In this document: piece after piece, positions 6,196 through 13,114 of the stretch
Layout of the letters: every line of letters begins with the position of its first letter
Numbering within the stretch: position 1 is the stretch's first letter
From: Chloroflexota bacterium
GTDB lineage: Bacteria; Chloroflexota; Chloroflexia; Thermomicrobiales; UBA6265
DNA: 14,248 nucleotides
Assembly (NCBI GenBank): GCA_023423795.1
Contig: JAFAEX010000057.1
Location: forward strand, 1-14,248
Direction: 5' to 3'
Translations under genes and position numbers: made by a program
The notes under the pieces: model-generated
What the model saw: the letters and a program-made list of their open reading frames with translations, nothing else
Told to the model about the DNA's origin: nothing
Databases searched by the model: none

Positions 6196-7251
6196 TCATC
6201 CGGCGCTCCGGCCGCGGCGGCGCCGTTTCGGCTCGTCGGCGGGCGGCGGGTTGGGGTCGCCCTCCCAGGCGCGGCCGGTGAGGGCGAGGAAGACGTCTTC
6301 CAGGTTGGCCTGCCGGGTGGACAGCCCGGCGAGGGTGACGCCGCGGCCGGCGGCAAGCGCGAGCAGGGCGACCAGCGTGGCCTGCGCGTCCGTCGTTTGC
6401 AACGCCAGTTCGCCGCTGCGCTCGGCGGGCGCGGCGGCGACGTCGGTGACGGCGGGCAGCGCGGCGAGGGCGGCGACGGGCAATTCGCCGCCGAGGCGGG
6501 CGCGGATCGTCGCGCTCGCGCCGAGGTCGCGGACCAGCCCGGCCGGGGTGTCGCAGGCGATGATGCGCCCGCGGTCCATCACCGCCACCCGGTCGCAGAG
6601 GATCTCGGCTTCTTCCATGTAATGGGTGGTCAGCACCACCGTCGCGCCGGCGTCGCGGATGGCGCGGACCGTGGCCCACAGGACGCGGCGGGCGACCGGG
6701 TCGAGGCCGGTGGTCGGTTCGTCCAGAAAGACGACCTCCGGCTCGTTGACCAGCGCGAGGGCGATGGCGACCCGCTGCTTCTGGCCGCCGGAAAGGTGGT
6801 CGATGCGCGCCCCGGCCTTTTCGCCCAACCCGACGAGGTCGATCAGGTGGGCGACGCGAGCCGGCGAATCGTCCACGCCGTAGAGCCCGGCGAACAGTTC
6901 CGCGATCTCGGCGACCGAGAGGTAGTCGAACAGCGCGGTGGCCTGCAGTTGGACGCCGATGCGGCGGCGGACCGCGTCGCCGTCGGCGACCGGGTCCAGC
7001 CCGGCCACGCGGACCGTGCCGGCATCCGGCTCGCGCAGCCCCTCGATCATCTCCAGCGTCGTGGTCTTGCCCGCGCCGTTCGGGCCGAGGATGCCGAAGA
7101 TCTCGCCGGCGAAGACGGTCAGGTCCAACCCATCCACGGCGCGGTGGGCGCCGTATTGCTTGACGAGGCCCCGCGTCTCGATGACCGGCGCGGGCGGGGC
7201 GTCCCGCCGGGCGGGGCGGGCAGGGGCGGACGCCGGAAAGGTGGCGGTCAC
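6196..7251 (-). CDS. ABC exporter ATPase, DrrA-like
   Basis: 351 residues from the proposed GTG at 7251. Motifs: Walker A GPNGAGKT (56-63), a Q-loop at about 101-103, signature LSGGQ (153-157), Walker B VVFLDEP with Glu178, D-loop near LDP, and switch His210 (TTHYMEEAE). About 110 residues follow the ATPase core, as in DrrA-type drug or polyketide export ATPases, and contain ANLEDVFLALTGR, a typical C-terminal element. The GTG is preferred because GAGG lies about 9 nt upstream and the core domain begins about 23 residues later (VIETRGLVKQYG). An ATG at 7329 would add 26 residues of low-complexity Ala/Pro/Arg. It powers the permease encoded at 5014-6081. The C-terminus is rich in Arg (KRRRRGRS), which is unusual but minor. 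Confidence 0.9.
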   Translation of the reverse strand: MTATFPASAPARPARRDAPPAPVIETRGLVKQYGAHRAVDGLDLTVFAGEIFGILGPNGAGKTTTLEMIEGLREPDAGTVRVAGLDPVADGDAVRRRIGVQLQATALFDYLSVAEIAELFAGLYGVDDSPARVAHLIDLVGLGEKAGARIDHLSGGQKQRVAIALALVNEPEVVFLDEPTTGLDPVARRVLWATVRAIRDAGATVVLTTHYMEEAEILCDRVAVMDRGRIIACDTPAGLVRDLGASATIRARLGGELPVAALAALPAVTDVAAAPAERSGELALQTTDAQATLVALLALAAGRGVTLAGLSTRQANLEDVFLALTGRAWEGDPNPPPADEPKRRRRGRSAG

Positions 7252-7513
7252 TGGGCAACCTCGGGGCGCGGGCGGCAAACCCGGAGAGTATCGCGCCCGG
7301 CGCGCGGGCGCGGCCAACGAACCGGGCAACCGCGCCCGGCCGGACCGATTTCACCGAATCGTCATTTTCGGTTTATCCCCGATTCGCCCCGCGGTCATCG
7401 TCGCCCGGCATGATTGCAGGACACGTTGCCGCAGCGTGGTCGGGTCATGGCCAGACGCGATATTGTGCTGGCCCACCCGTCGCCCGGCGCGCGGCGACCG
7501 TCGAGGTTGGTTG
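7252..7513. promoter_or_regulatory. Divergent intergenic region with an AT-richer patch and small inverted repeats
   Basis: 262 nt between the ABC ATPase and the orphan kinase, which diverge. An AT-richer patch at about 7341-7380 holds CGATT/AATCG (7346-7350/7357-7361) and CCGAA/TTCGG (7354-7358/7367-7371) inverted repeats and a CCGATTC-like word repeated three times. This would suit an operator or promoter. I could not find a convincing -35/-10 pair on either strand. Confidence 0.35.
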
Positions 7514-8998
7514 ATGCGTTCGAACGAAGCACATCCGGAAATGCCGCCGGTGGGCGCTGCCGCCGATCCGCTGGCGCTGGCGTTCGACCTCGCGGCGACG
7601 CCGCTGGCGCTGGCTGCCGCCGACGGCACGCTGACGCGGGTGAACCCCGCCATGCGCGCCGCGCTGGCCGCCGGTGATGCGCCGATGACCGGGCGCGCGC
7701 TGGCCGAGGTAATCCATCCGGAGGACCGGGAGCGGGTGCTGTCCGCCCTTCGCCCGGCGCTGGCCGGCGATACCGAGCGCTGCCGGGTCGAGGCCCGCTG
7801 GCTGCGCGCCGACGGATCGGCGCTGCCCGCGGCGGCCGAGGCCGTGGCCGCGAACGGCGCGACGGTGCTCCGGATCGACCCCGCCGGGTCCGCCCGGGTC
7901 GGCGAAACGGCGGACGAGGCCGAGGGCGCGATCCGCTGGGTGGTCGGAACCGACGGCGCGGTGCGCTACGCGGCGGCGGCGACCTCGGGCATGCTCGGGA
8001 TCGACCCGGCCGGGCTGGTCGGCGAGGCGTGGGATGCCCGCCTCCACCCGGACGACCGCCACGCGCTGCGGGCGTTGATGAGCCGGATGCGCGACGATGC
8101 CGGCGCGGTGGCGCGGGTGACGGCGCGATTCGCCGGGCCGGACGGCTGGCGCAGGTTCGACCTCAGCGCGGCCAGCGCGATCGACGACCCGGCCATCGCC
8201 GGCATCGTGCTCGACCTGCGGCCGGCGGACGAAGCCGGGCCGCCGCCCGCCGACGGCGCGGCCACGGCGAAGCCGTCGCGCGCCCGGGCGGCGCGGCCGG
8301 TTGCGCCGGAGTCGGCCGACGTGCTGGCGCTGGTCAGCCACGAGTTCCGGACGCCGCTGACCTCGATCCAGGGCTACAGCGAACTGATCGCCGGGCCGAT
8401 TACCGACCCGGCCGAGGTCGCGGACTTCGCGGCGATCATCCACCAGGAAGCGAACCGGCTGGCGCAGTTGATCGACGACATGCTGCTGCTCGACCAGTTG
8501 GCGTCCCGGCGGATTGACCTCAACGTCGTCGAGACCAACCTCAACGGCGTGGTGCGGGAAGTCGTCGAGCGGGTGCAGCCGACCGCGCCGGCGCACGCGT
8601 TCGCGCTGAACCTGCACCCGGAGTTGCCGCCGATCCCGGCCGACCGCGACCGGTTGGTGCAGGCGGTGACGTGCCTGGTGTCCAACGCGGTCAAGTTTTC
8701 GCCCGGCGGCGAGATCGGCATCCGCACCGGGCGGGACCGCAAGCGGGCAATCCTGGAGGTCATCGACCACGGGGTCGGCATCCCGGCCGAGGCGCTGGAG
8801 CGCATCTTCGAGCGGTTCCACCGGGTGGACTCGCCCCCGAACCGGGCGCTGGGCGGGCGCGGGCTGGGGCTCTCGCTGGTGCGCGAGATCGTGCGGCTGC
8901 ACGGCGGCCGGGTCTGGGCCGAATCCACCGAAGGGGCCGGCTCGACGTTCCGGGTGGCGCTGCCGCTGCGGGCGTCCGCCGCGCTGGCCGCGGACTGA
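7514..8998 (+). CDS. Soluble PAS-PAS sensor histidine kinase, no adjacent regulator
   Basis: 494 residues with no membrane segment, so probably cytoplasmic. The first PAS-like domain spans about 18-122 (LALAAADGTLTRVNPAM; IHPEDRERVL). The second spans about 138-236 (IRWVVGTDGAVRYAAAA; LHPDDRHALR), followed by an Ala/Pro/Arg linker. The HisKA H-box is LVSHEFRTPLTSIQGY with His276. The HATPase domain has N-box Asn391 (VSNAVKFSP), G1 DHGVGIP (418-424), F-box FERFHRVDS and G2 GGRGLGL (447-453). The ATG at 7514 follows GAGG at 7503-7506. No response regulator lies beside it; the only receiver protein in the window is coupled to the kdpD-like kinase. No obvious cofactor-binding residue in the PAS domains was seen, so the signal is unknown. 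The next genes downstream, 341 nt away, are the eight-Cys proteins. Confidence 0.92.
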   Translation: MRSNEAHPEMPPVGAAADPLALAFDLAATPLALAAADGTLTRVNPAMRAALAAGDAPMTGRALAEVIHPEDRERVLSALRPALAGDTERCRVEARWLRADGSALPAAAEAVAANGATVLRIDPAGSARVGETADEAEGAIRWVVGTDGAVRYAAAATSGMLGIDPAGLVGEAWDARLHPDDRHALRALMSRMRDDAGAVARVTARFAGPDGWRRFDLSAASAIDDPAIAGIVLDLRPADEAGPPPADGAATAKPSRARAARPVAPESADVLALVSHEFRTPLTSIQGYSELIAGPITDPAEVADFAAIIHQEANRLAQLIDDMLLLDQLASRRIDLNVVETNLNGVVREVVERVQPTAPAHAFALNLHPELPPIPADRDRLVQAVTCLVSNAVKFSPGGEIGIRTGRDRKRAILEVIDHGVGIPAEALERIFERFHRVDSPPNRALGGRGLGLSLVREIVRLHGGRVWAESTEGAGSTFRVALPLRASAALAAD

Positions 8999-9339
8999 GC
9001 CGACCTGCGCCAAGGGTCGGGGTGACTGGGCGGCCGCATTGGCTTCCCTCTCCATGTCGGGCCTTCGGTAACGAAGGCAAACTCCGGAAACATCAGGGGC
9101 GAGTCGGCGGGTTGCTGGCCTTCGTGGTTCGACGGCTGCGCCGGCATGGATGCCGCGCCCCATGGGGCAATCGTCGCGATGCCCGCAACCGCCGATGGCT
9201 GGGAAAGACAACGCACATTTATGGGTAATCTTCTCCATGTGCAGCGCCAGGTGCGGAGCGTAGGCTCCGATCGCGGGGGACGACGGCGTTCCCGCGCGAC
9301 GGCGCGACCGGGGCGGTCCGGCGCGAAGGGAGCCGCGAC
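8999..9339 (+). other. Non-coding gap before the eight-Cys genes
   Basis: 341 nt with no credible gene. It contains a GTAA-loop hairpin (9061-9078), a 12-nt palindrome GCCCCATGGGGC (9157-9168) and an AT-richer patch at about 9205-9240. Inside that patch GCACAT (9213-9218) and ATGTGC (9237-9242) form an interrupted inverted repeat around ATTTATGGGTAATC. The patch is the most likely place for the promoter of the eight-Cys pair, leaving a leader of roughly 100 nt, but no clear -35 is visible. Open frames across this gap are short or antisense and have no ribosome binding site. Confidence 0.4.
9061..9078 (+). terminator. Hairpin with GTAA loop downstream of the orphan kinase
   Basis: GCCTTCG (9061-9067) and CGAAGGC (9072-9078) form a perfect 7-bp stem closed by GTAA, a GNRA tetraloop, 62 nt after the kinase stop codon. 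No T-run follows, so it may instead protect the mRNA 3' end or belong to an unusual terminator. Confidence 0.35.
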
Positions 9340-9723
9340 ATGCCAACCTGTGAAGCCGGCGAATGCGGGATCAGTTGTCCGGGTCCGTGCGGTTGCGGCG
9401 GCAGTGGGTCCAGTTGCTCTTGTGCCTGCTTCCCCGAAACGGTGCCGTTGAAGAGTCATGCGAACGCGGTCGGGACGGCCACCCTACCCGATCCGGTCGT
9501 CGGCGGCGCGGGCCTCGCCACCGACCGACCCTTCGACACCGACTTCAAGGGCGCTCCGCTCGTCGCCGTCGCGTCCTTCCTCGTACCCGAGGACCAGCAG
9601 CCGGACGTGTGCATCCCGGTGGCGGCCGCGCGGTCCGTGGTGACGCGCGCCGACAAGGGCGTCGGGCTGATGGACCTGCTCCGGTCCCTCGGGTTGCGCC
9701 GAACGGGTCAGGCAGGAGCCTGA
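9340..9723 (+). CDS. Small eight-Cys-module protein A (unknown family)
   Basis: 127 residues, not recognised. The N-terminus carries cysteines at 4, 9, 13, 17, 19, 26, 28 and 30, that is C-x4-C-x3-C-x3-C-x-C-x6-C-x-C-x-C, in a Gly/Ser-rich setting. A variable linker (31-67) follows, then a conserved domain from DFKG (68) to LGLR (120) with PED, DVCIPVA including Cys91, and TRA-GLMDLLR. No signal peptide and no membrane segment, so probably cytoplasmic. The ATG at 9340 follows AAGGGAG, within a 12-nt stretch GCGAAGGGAGCC that recurs before its paralogue. The CxC and CxCxC motifs suggest metal binding (metallothionein-like) or redox chemistry; a peptide-precursor role is less likely because no modifying enzyme is nearby and the Cys part is at the N-terminus. 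It is one of a tandem pair with the gene 44 nt downstream. Confidence 0.8.
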   Translation: MPTCEAGECGISCPGPCGCGGSGSSCSCACFPETVPLKSHANAVGTATLPDPVVGGAGLATDRPFDTDFKGAPLVAVASFLVPEDQQPDVCIPVAAARSVVTRADKGVGLMDLLRSLGLRRTGQAGA

Positions 9724-9767
9724 CGCCCGCCGGATCGACGTCGCGCAAGCGCGAAGGGAGCCTCGTC

Positions 9768-10130
9768 ATGTCCACGTGCCAGGCGGGATCGTGCGGAATC
9801 AGTTGCGCGGGGACCTGCGGCTGTTCCGGCAGCGGCGACAACTGCCTCTGCGCCTGTTATCCGGTGATGCTGGTGGAGGAGTTCGGAGACGACCCCGAGC
9901 CGGTTGTCTCCGGCGCCGGGATCGTCTCCGGTGGTCTCCTCGACGTCGATTTCAAGGGGTTTCCGCTGGCGGCCCTCGCGACCACGTTCATTCCCGAGGA
10001 CATGCAGGACGACGTCTGCATCCCCGTGGCGATCGCGCGGGAGCCGGTGACGCGGGCCGAGCGGGGAATCGGGCTGGCGGATTTCCTGCGGGCGCTCGGG
10101 CTGCGCGTGGCGAGCCGTGCCAGCGCCTGA
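9768..10130 (+). CDS. Small eight-Cys-module protein B (paralogue of A)
   Basis: 120 residues. Cysteines at 4, 9, 13, 17, 19, 26, 28 and 30 are at exactly the same positions as in protein A, and Cys84 in DVCIPVA matches Cys91 there. By hand alignment the first 31 residues are 21/31 identical, and the 53-residue C-terminal domain (DFKG at 61 to LGLR at 113) is 35/53 identical without gaps; the linker between them differs and is shorter. The ATG at 9768 follows the same GCGAAGGGAGCC stretch. The 44-nt gap after protein A suggests one transcript. No signal peptide was seen. It converges on the SnoaL-domain gene with only 41 nt between stops and no obvious terminator hairpin. Function unknown; selection has clearly kept the cysteine spacing while the linker drifted. 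Confidence 0.82.
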   Translation: MSTCQAGSCGISCAGTCGCSGSGDNCLCACYPVMLVEEFGDDPEPVVSGAGIVSGGLLDVDFKGFPLAALATTFIPEDMQDDVCIPVAIAREPVTRAERGIGLADFLRALGLRVASRASA

Positions 10131-10171
10131 CGTCGGCTCGGCGGTCCTGCCAGGCCCGGTGCCCCGGGGAA

Positions 10172-11233
10172 TTACGGCGCGGCGGTGGCCGAGAGTTGGG
10201 CGCGCAGGGACAGCACGTCCATCTCCGACCAGACCTCGGTGATCAGGCCGCAGGAAAGGAGGAAGACGTTGATGCCGGTCCAGGTGGCGCGGTTGCCGGT
10301 GCCCGCGCCGCCGGAGAAGCCGCCGGTGTCGGTGCCGCTGGCGGTCCAGGTTGCGGCGGCCCAGTCGCCGTCCACGATGATGTCGCCGTGGGTGACTTCG
10401 AGATCGGGCATGGCCCGGCGCCAGCCGTTGATGGTGGTCGCCAGCGGGACGAAGCCCACCGTGTCCGGTCCGGTCGCCCAGTGGTGGATGAGGCCGTCGG
10501 AGAGGATCGGGTTCAGCCCGGCCGGGTTGCCGCCGTTCCAGCCGAACTCCCACCAGTCGCGCACGGCGGCCTCCACCAGCGACCGGCCCGAGGGCGGGCA
10601 GGCCGACGGGGTCGCGCCGGGAGCGGCCGGGATCGGCGAGGCCGGCGCGAGTTCGTTGCCGGCGGCCGGGACCGGCGTCGCGTCGCTGCCGCCGATCTGC
10701 TGGAGTCGGCCGACCTGGTCGAGTTCGGCCCAGGTCGCGGCGATCCGGCCGCACTCGATGCGCACGACGCGGATGCCGCTCCACTCGGCGCGGTTGCCGC
10801 TGGCCGGCACGCCGAGGAACTCGCCGTCGTGGGTGCCGGTCGCCGACCAGAGGACGACCGCGTAGGGCGCGTCGGTCAGCACGCGATCGACGGTGTAGTG
10901 GACGTCGGGGAAGCCGTCGAGGACCGCCTGCATCGACGCCATCAAGGCCTCGGGCCCCTCGGTGTCGGCGAGGTTCGGGCCGTCGTCGGCGACGTCGTCG
11001 GCGAGGAAATCGCGCAGGCGGGACGGGTCGCCGGAGTTGTAGCCGTCCTCGTACCAGGCGCGGGCGATGCGTTCGAGGTCGGCGTCGCTGGCCGGCGGGC
11101 AGGCCGCATCGGGCGTCGCGTCCTGCGCGGCGGCGGCGCGGACGCCGGCGAGGGCCGCGAGCACCGCGGCCAGCGTTGCCCGCCGGGTGGCGGTTGCCGC
11201 CGTCAAGGCGCCGATTTTCGTCTGCATCGCCAT
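10172..11233 (-). CDS. Exported protein with two SnoaL-like (NTF2-fold) domains
   Basis: 353 residues. Residues 1-37 form an export signal with twin arginines (ATRRATLAAVLAALAG), which could be Tat or Sec, ending in AAAAQ. Two similar domains follow, about 50-182 and 217-348. Each has the SnoaL/ester-cyclase-like pattern: an opening helix (IARAWYEDGYNSGDP; VRDWWEFGWNGGNP), then a G-TTI/M--FPD-type helix (MQAVLDGFPDVHYTVDRV; INGWRRAMPDLEVTHGDI), W-A-GTHDGEFLG / WTASGTDTGGFSG, a GNRA-W-GI strand, and IAATWAELD / ITEVWSEMD at the end. An Ala/Pro linker joins them. The ATG at 11233 has a strong GGAGGGTTCCG site. SnoaL family members are polyketide cyclases or simply small-ligand pockets; no polyketide genes are here, so the activity is unknown. 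The duplication is within one gene and looks old. Confidence 0.85.
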   Translation of the reverse strand: MAMQTKIGALTAATATRRATLAAVLAALAGVRAAAAQDATPDAACPPASDADLERIARAWYEDGYNSGDPSRLRDFLADDVADDGPNLADTEGPEALMASMQAVLDGFPDVHYTVDRVLTDAPYAVVLWSATGTHDGEFLGVPASGNRAEWSGIRVVRIECGRIAATWAELDQVGRLQQIGGSDATPVPAAGNELAPASPIPAAPGATPSACPPSGRSLVEAAVRDWWEFGWNGGNPAGLNPILSDGLIHHWATGPDTVGFVPLATTINGWRRAMPDLEVTHGDIIVDGDWAAATWTASGTDTGGFSGGAGTGNRATWTGINVFLLSCGLITEVWSEMDVLSLRAQLSATAAP

Positions 11234-11353
11234 CGGAACCCTCCACGTTCGCGCGTTGCTGGCCGTTGCTCCCTCCCGTCTTCGTCGCAGGAGGTGCGCC
11301 AACGGGACGGCTGATACCGCCGGCCAGCGGGCACGGATGCCGCAATTCCGCGA

Positions 11354-12256
11354 TCAACGGGGAGGTGGGTCACGGTCGAGCGCGGTGCGGTCCCACCCGG
11401 CGGCGTCGGCCGCCGCATCGTAGGCGGATTGCAGGAACGCGAGCGCTTCGGCGGCGGGGTCGGCGGCCTCGCGCACCGCGTCCCACGGCAGGATGGCGAG
11501 GTGGCTGCTGCCGGCGTCCTGCCAATACGCGGCGTTCGGGGTCAGTAGGCGCTCGGCGAGCCCGTCTGGCTCGGGCGCGGCGTAGGCGTAGAAGGCGGGG
11601 AAGGGCGTGCGCGCGTCCCCGGCCCACCAGCCGAAGGAGATCACCTCGTGCGAGTAGGCCTCGCGGGTGACGGGATCGGCGTCCGGCATCGGCGGCGCTT
11701 CGCGGCCGGAGAAGCGGGTGTGGGCGAGGTCGAAGGAATGCCAGAAGAACTGGACCGGGCTGGTTTTTCCCTGAAAGCGGCCGGCGAAGCGCTGGAACAC
11801 GCCCTCGCACCAGAGCACGACGCGCCACCAGCGGCGGACGGCCTCCGGGTCGTAGGGGCAGGGCGGGTCGTCGTCGGGAAAGGGCGTGTCCGGCTTCAGG
11901 TCGTAGGGAACGGGGTAGATGGCGACCTCGACGCCGAGCCGGGCCAGCCCGTCGATCGTTTGCCGGTAGAAGGAGGCGATCGACTGGCCGACGAGGGGGA
12001 CCGTTGCCGTCCCGCCCGCGCTGGTCGCCAGCAGGAGCCGGTGGTCGAGGAAATCGAACTCCAGCGAGAACGCGCCGCCGGCGTAGGGGATCGGGCCGGT
12101 GGTCAGGCCGTGCACGGTCGGGCGCACGGTGGCGTGCCACCAGTGGTTGCGGAACGGCTGCGCGCCGAGCCGGATCTTGCCGACGATCTGGGCGTAGCGG
12201 TGGATCGTGTCCTTGGTTGGCGCCCATTCGTCGAGCGGCAGGGCGGGGAGCGTCAC
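11354..12256 (-). CDS. DUF5996 family protein
   Basis: 300 residues from the proposed GTG at 12256. Recognised by the landmarks LPLDEWAPTKDTIHRYAQIVGKIRL, NHWWHATVRPTVHGLTTGPIPY, FSLEFDFLDHRL and VQFFWHSFDLAHTRFSGR, all typical of DUF5996, a family of cytosolic proteins without assigned biochemistry. The GTG is chosen because AGGAGG lies 8 nt upstream. The ATGs further upstream (12313, 12376, 12394) have no ribosome binding site, add an unconserved Ser/Thr/Pro-rich extension, and the two farthest would overlap the divergent gene at 12375. The C-terminus is ordinary. There is no operon partner. It carries several conserved Trp and His residues that could form a site, but no known catalytic motif. 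Confidence 0.85.
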   Translation of the reverse strand: MTLPALPLDEWAPTKDTIHRYAQIVGKIRLGAQPFRNHWWHATVRPTVHGLTTGPIPYAGGAFSLEFDFLDHRLLLATSAGGTATVPLVGQSIASFYRQTIDGLARLGVEVAIYPVPYDLKPDTPFPDDDPPCPYDPEAVRRWWRVVLWCEGVFQRFAGRFQGKTSPVQFFWHSFDLAHTRFSGREAPPMPDADPVTREAYSHEVISFGWWAGDARTPFPAFYAYAAPEPDGLAERLLTPNAAYWQDAGSSHLAILPWDAVREAADPAAEALAFLQSAYDAAADAAGWDRTALDRDPPPR

Positions 12257-12374
12257 TCTCGTACCCTCCTGATCGTCAGCGGCCTGAGCCGGTCGAGCAA
12301 TTGGTGCATGCATGCTATCAGTTGGTGTGGACTGACGAGATTCTGCCGATGCGGTTGGCGTAGCGGGGGTGTCC
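12257..12374. promoter_or_regulatory. Divergent promoter region between the DUF5996 and TPR-like genes
   Basis: 118 nt that become non-coding once the GTG start at 12256 is accepted. It is AT-richer than its surroundings. It contains TTGGTG twice (12301-12306 and 12322-12327) flanking the self-complementary TGCATGCA, and TATCAG (12316-12321) preceded by TG one base earlier, a weak extended -10 for the + strand. Suitable for shared control of both genes, but not proven. Confidence 0.35.
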
Positions 12375-13004
12375 ATGAAGTGGTTTCGACGCAATCAGGA
12401 AGCCGACGCGATTCGGGGTGAGCTCGGCTACTTTGGCCTTGGGGAGTGGTGGGTGAAGACCTTCACTCGTGAGGAACGCGAGCACATCGAGGCGGTCTAC
12501 CAACCCTTCGGTGCGGGGCCGGGTCGCCATCTGACTTCAGGGGAAATCTCGTCTCCCACGGCGACGGCAGCCGGTGTCCTCTGGGGCCTTGCGGGTTGGT
12601 TCAACAAGCCGGGTCAGCACCACCTCGCCAGGAAAATCCTCGTCAAGGCCGACGCCGTTGCCGGCGAGCCGCTAGATCGACACTTCACCCTTCAGCAATT
12701 GATCGAGGTGAACTACGCGGATCGGAACAACGATCCGACCGCGTTCGATACGGCTATCCGGGCGTGCGAGCGGCAGATCGATCTCGCACCAAAGGCGGCC
12801 AAGGCGTTCCGGTCCGCGTACCCGAACTCCCCCTTGCCGAGCCATGTTGGGTACACCCAGTTGGCGATCGTCCGTGAGAAGCAGGGCAACTACGCTGAGG
12901 CGATCAGGCTTTCCCGGCAAGCGCATGCGCAGGGGTGGGCGGGAAACTGGGAGCATCGGATCGCCCGCTGCGAAATGCGGATGGCGAAAAAGGGTAACGG
13001 GTAG
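12375..13004 (+). CDS. TPR-like protein of unknown function
   Basis: 209 residues from the ATG at 12375, which follows GGGGG by 5 nt; a GTG at 12369 in the same frame is a less likely start. The N-terminal half has YFGLGEWWVKTFTREEREHIEAVYQPFG and, later, AAGVLWGLAGWFNKPGQHHLARKIL. The C-terminal part (about 158-203) reads as one tetratricopeptide-like helix pair, HVGYTQLAIVREKQGNYAEAIRLSRQAHAQG. No signal peptide and no membrane segment. Base composition is visibly less GC-rich than its neighbours, and codon choice is more relaxed (ATT, GAT, AAG/AAA), which hints at recent acquisition or weak selection. I believe similar proteins occur in scattered bacteria without a known role. It may bind another protein through the repeat region; this is inference. 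Confidence 0.75.
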   Translation: MKWFRRNQEADAIRGELGYFGLGEWWVKTFTREEREHIEAVYQPFGAGPGRHLTSGEISSPTATAAGVLWGLAGWFNKPGQHHLARKILVKADAVAGEPLDRHFTLQQLIEVNYADRNNDPTAFDTAIRACERQIDLAPKAAKAFRSAYPNSPLPSHVGYTQLAIVREKQGNYAEAIRLSRQAHAQGWAGNWEHRIARCEMRMAKKGNG

Positions 13005-13114
13005 CACCGCGCGATTCTCCAAGCGGCATCGTGGTTGATTCGGCCAGGCTGGAGTGTGCGCTGGTGACTACTGCCGTTGAGGAGATTCGCCAATCGACGG
13101 GTGACTGCGTCGTC

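Noticed and set aside
7252..7329. N-terminal extension of the ABC ATPase to an ATG at 7329
   Set aside because: The added residues are unconserved-looking Ala/Pro/Arg, and the GTG at 7251 has a better ribosome binding site.
9143..9154. GGCAT...ATGCC as a hairpin
   Set aside because: The loop would be only 2 nt, too tight to form as drawn.
7445..9346. Long - strand frame covering the PAS-PAS kinase
   Set aside because: Low-complexity Arg/Gly/Pro product, exact antisense of a kinase with all its motifs; no start signal.
9340..10130. Eight-Cys proteins as classic RiPP (lanthipeptide or thiopeptide) precursors
   Set aside because: The Cys-rich part is N-terminal with no leader before it, the longer C-terminal domain is conserved, and no LanM, YcaO, radical SAM or peptidase gene is in the window. 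Not fully excluded.
10131..10171. Terminator between the convergent eight-Cys B and SnoaL-domain genes
   Set aside because: Only 41 nt, GC-rich, with no stable perfect stem and no T-run on either strand.
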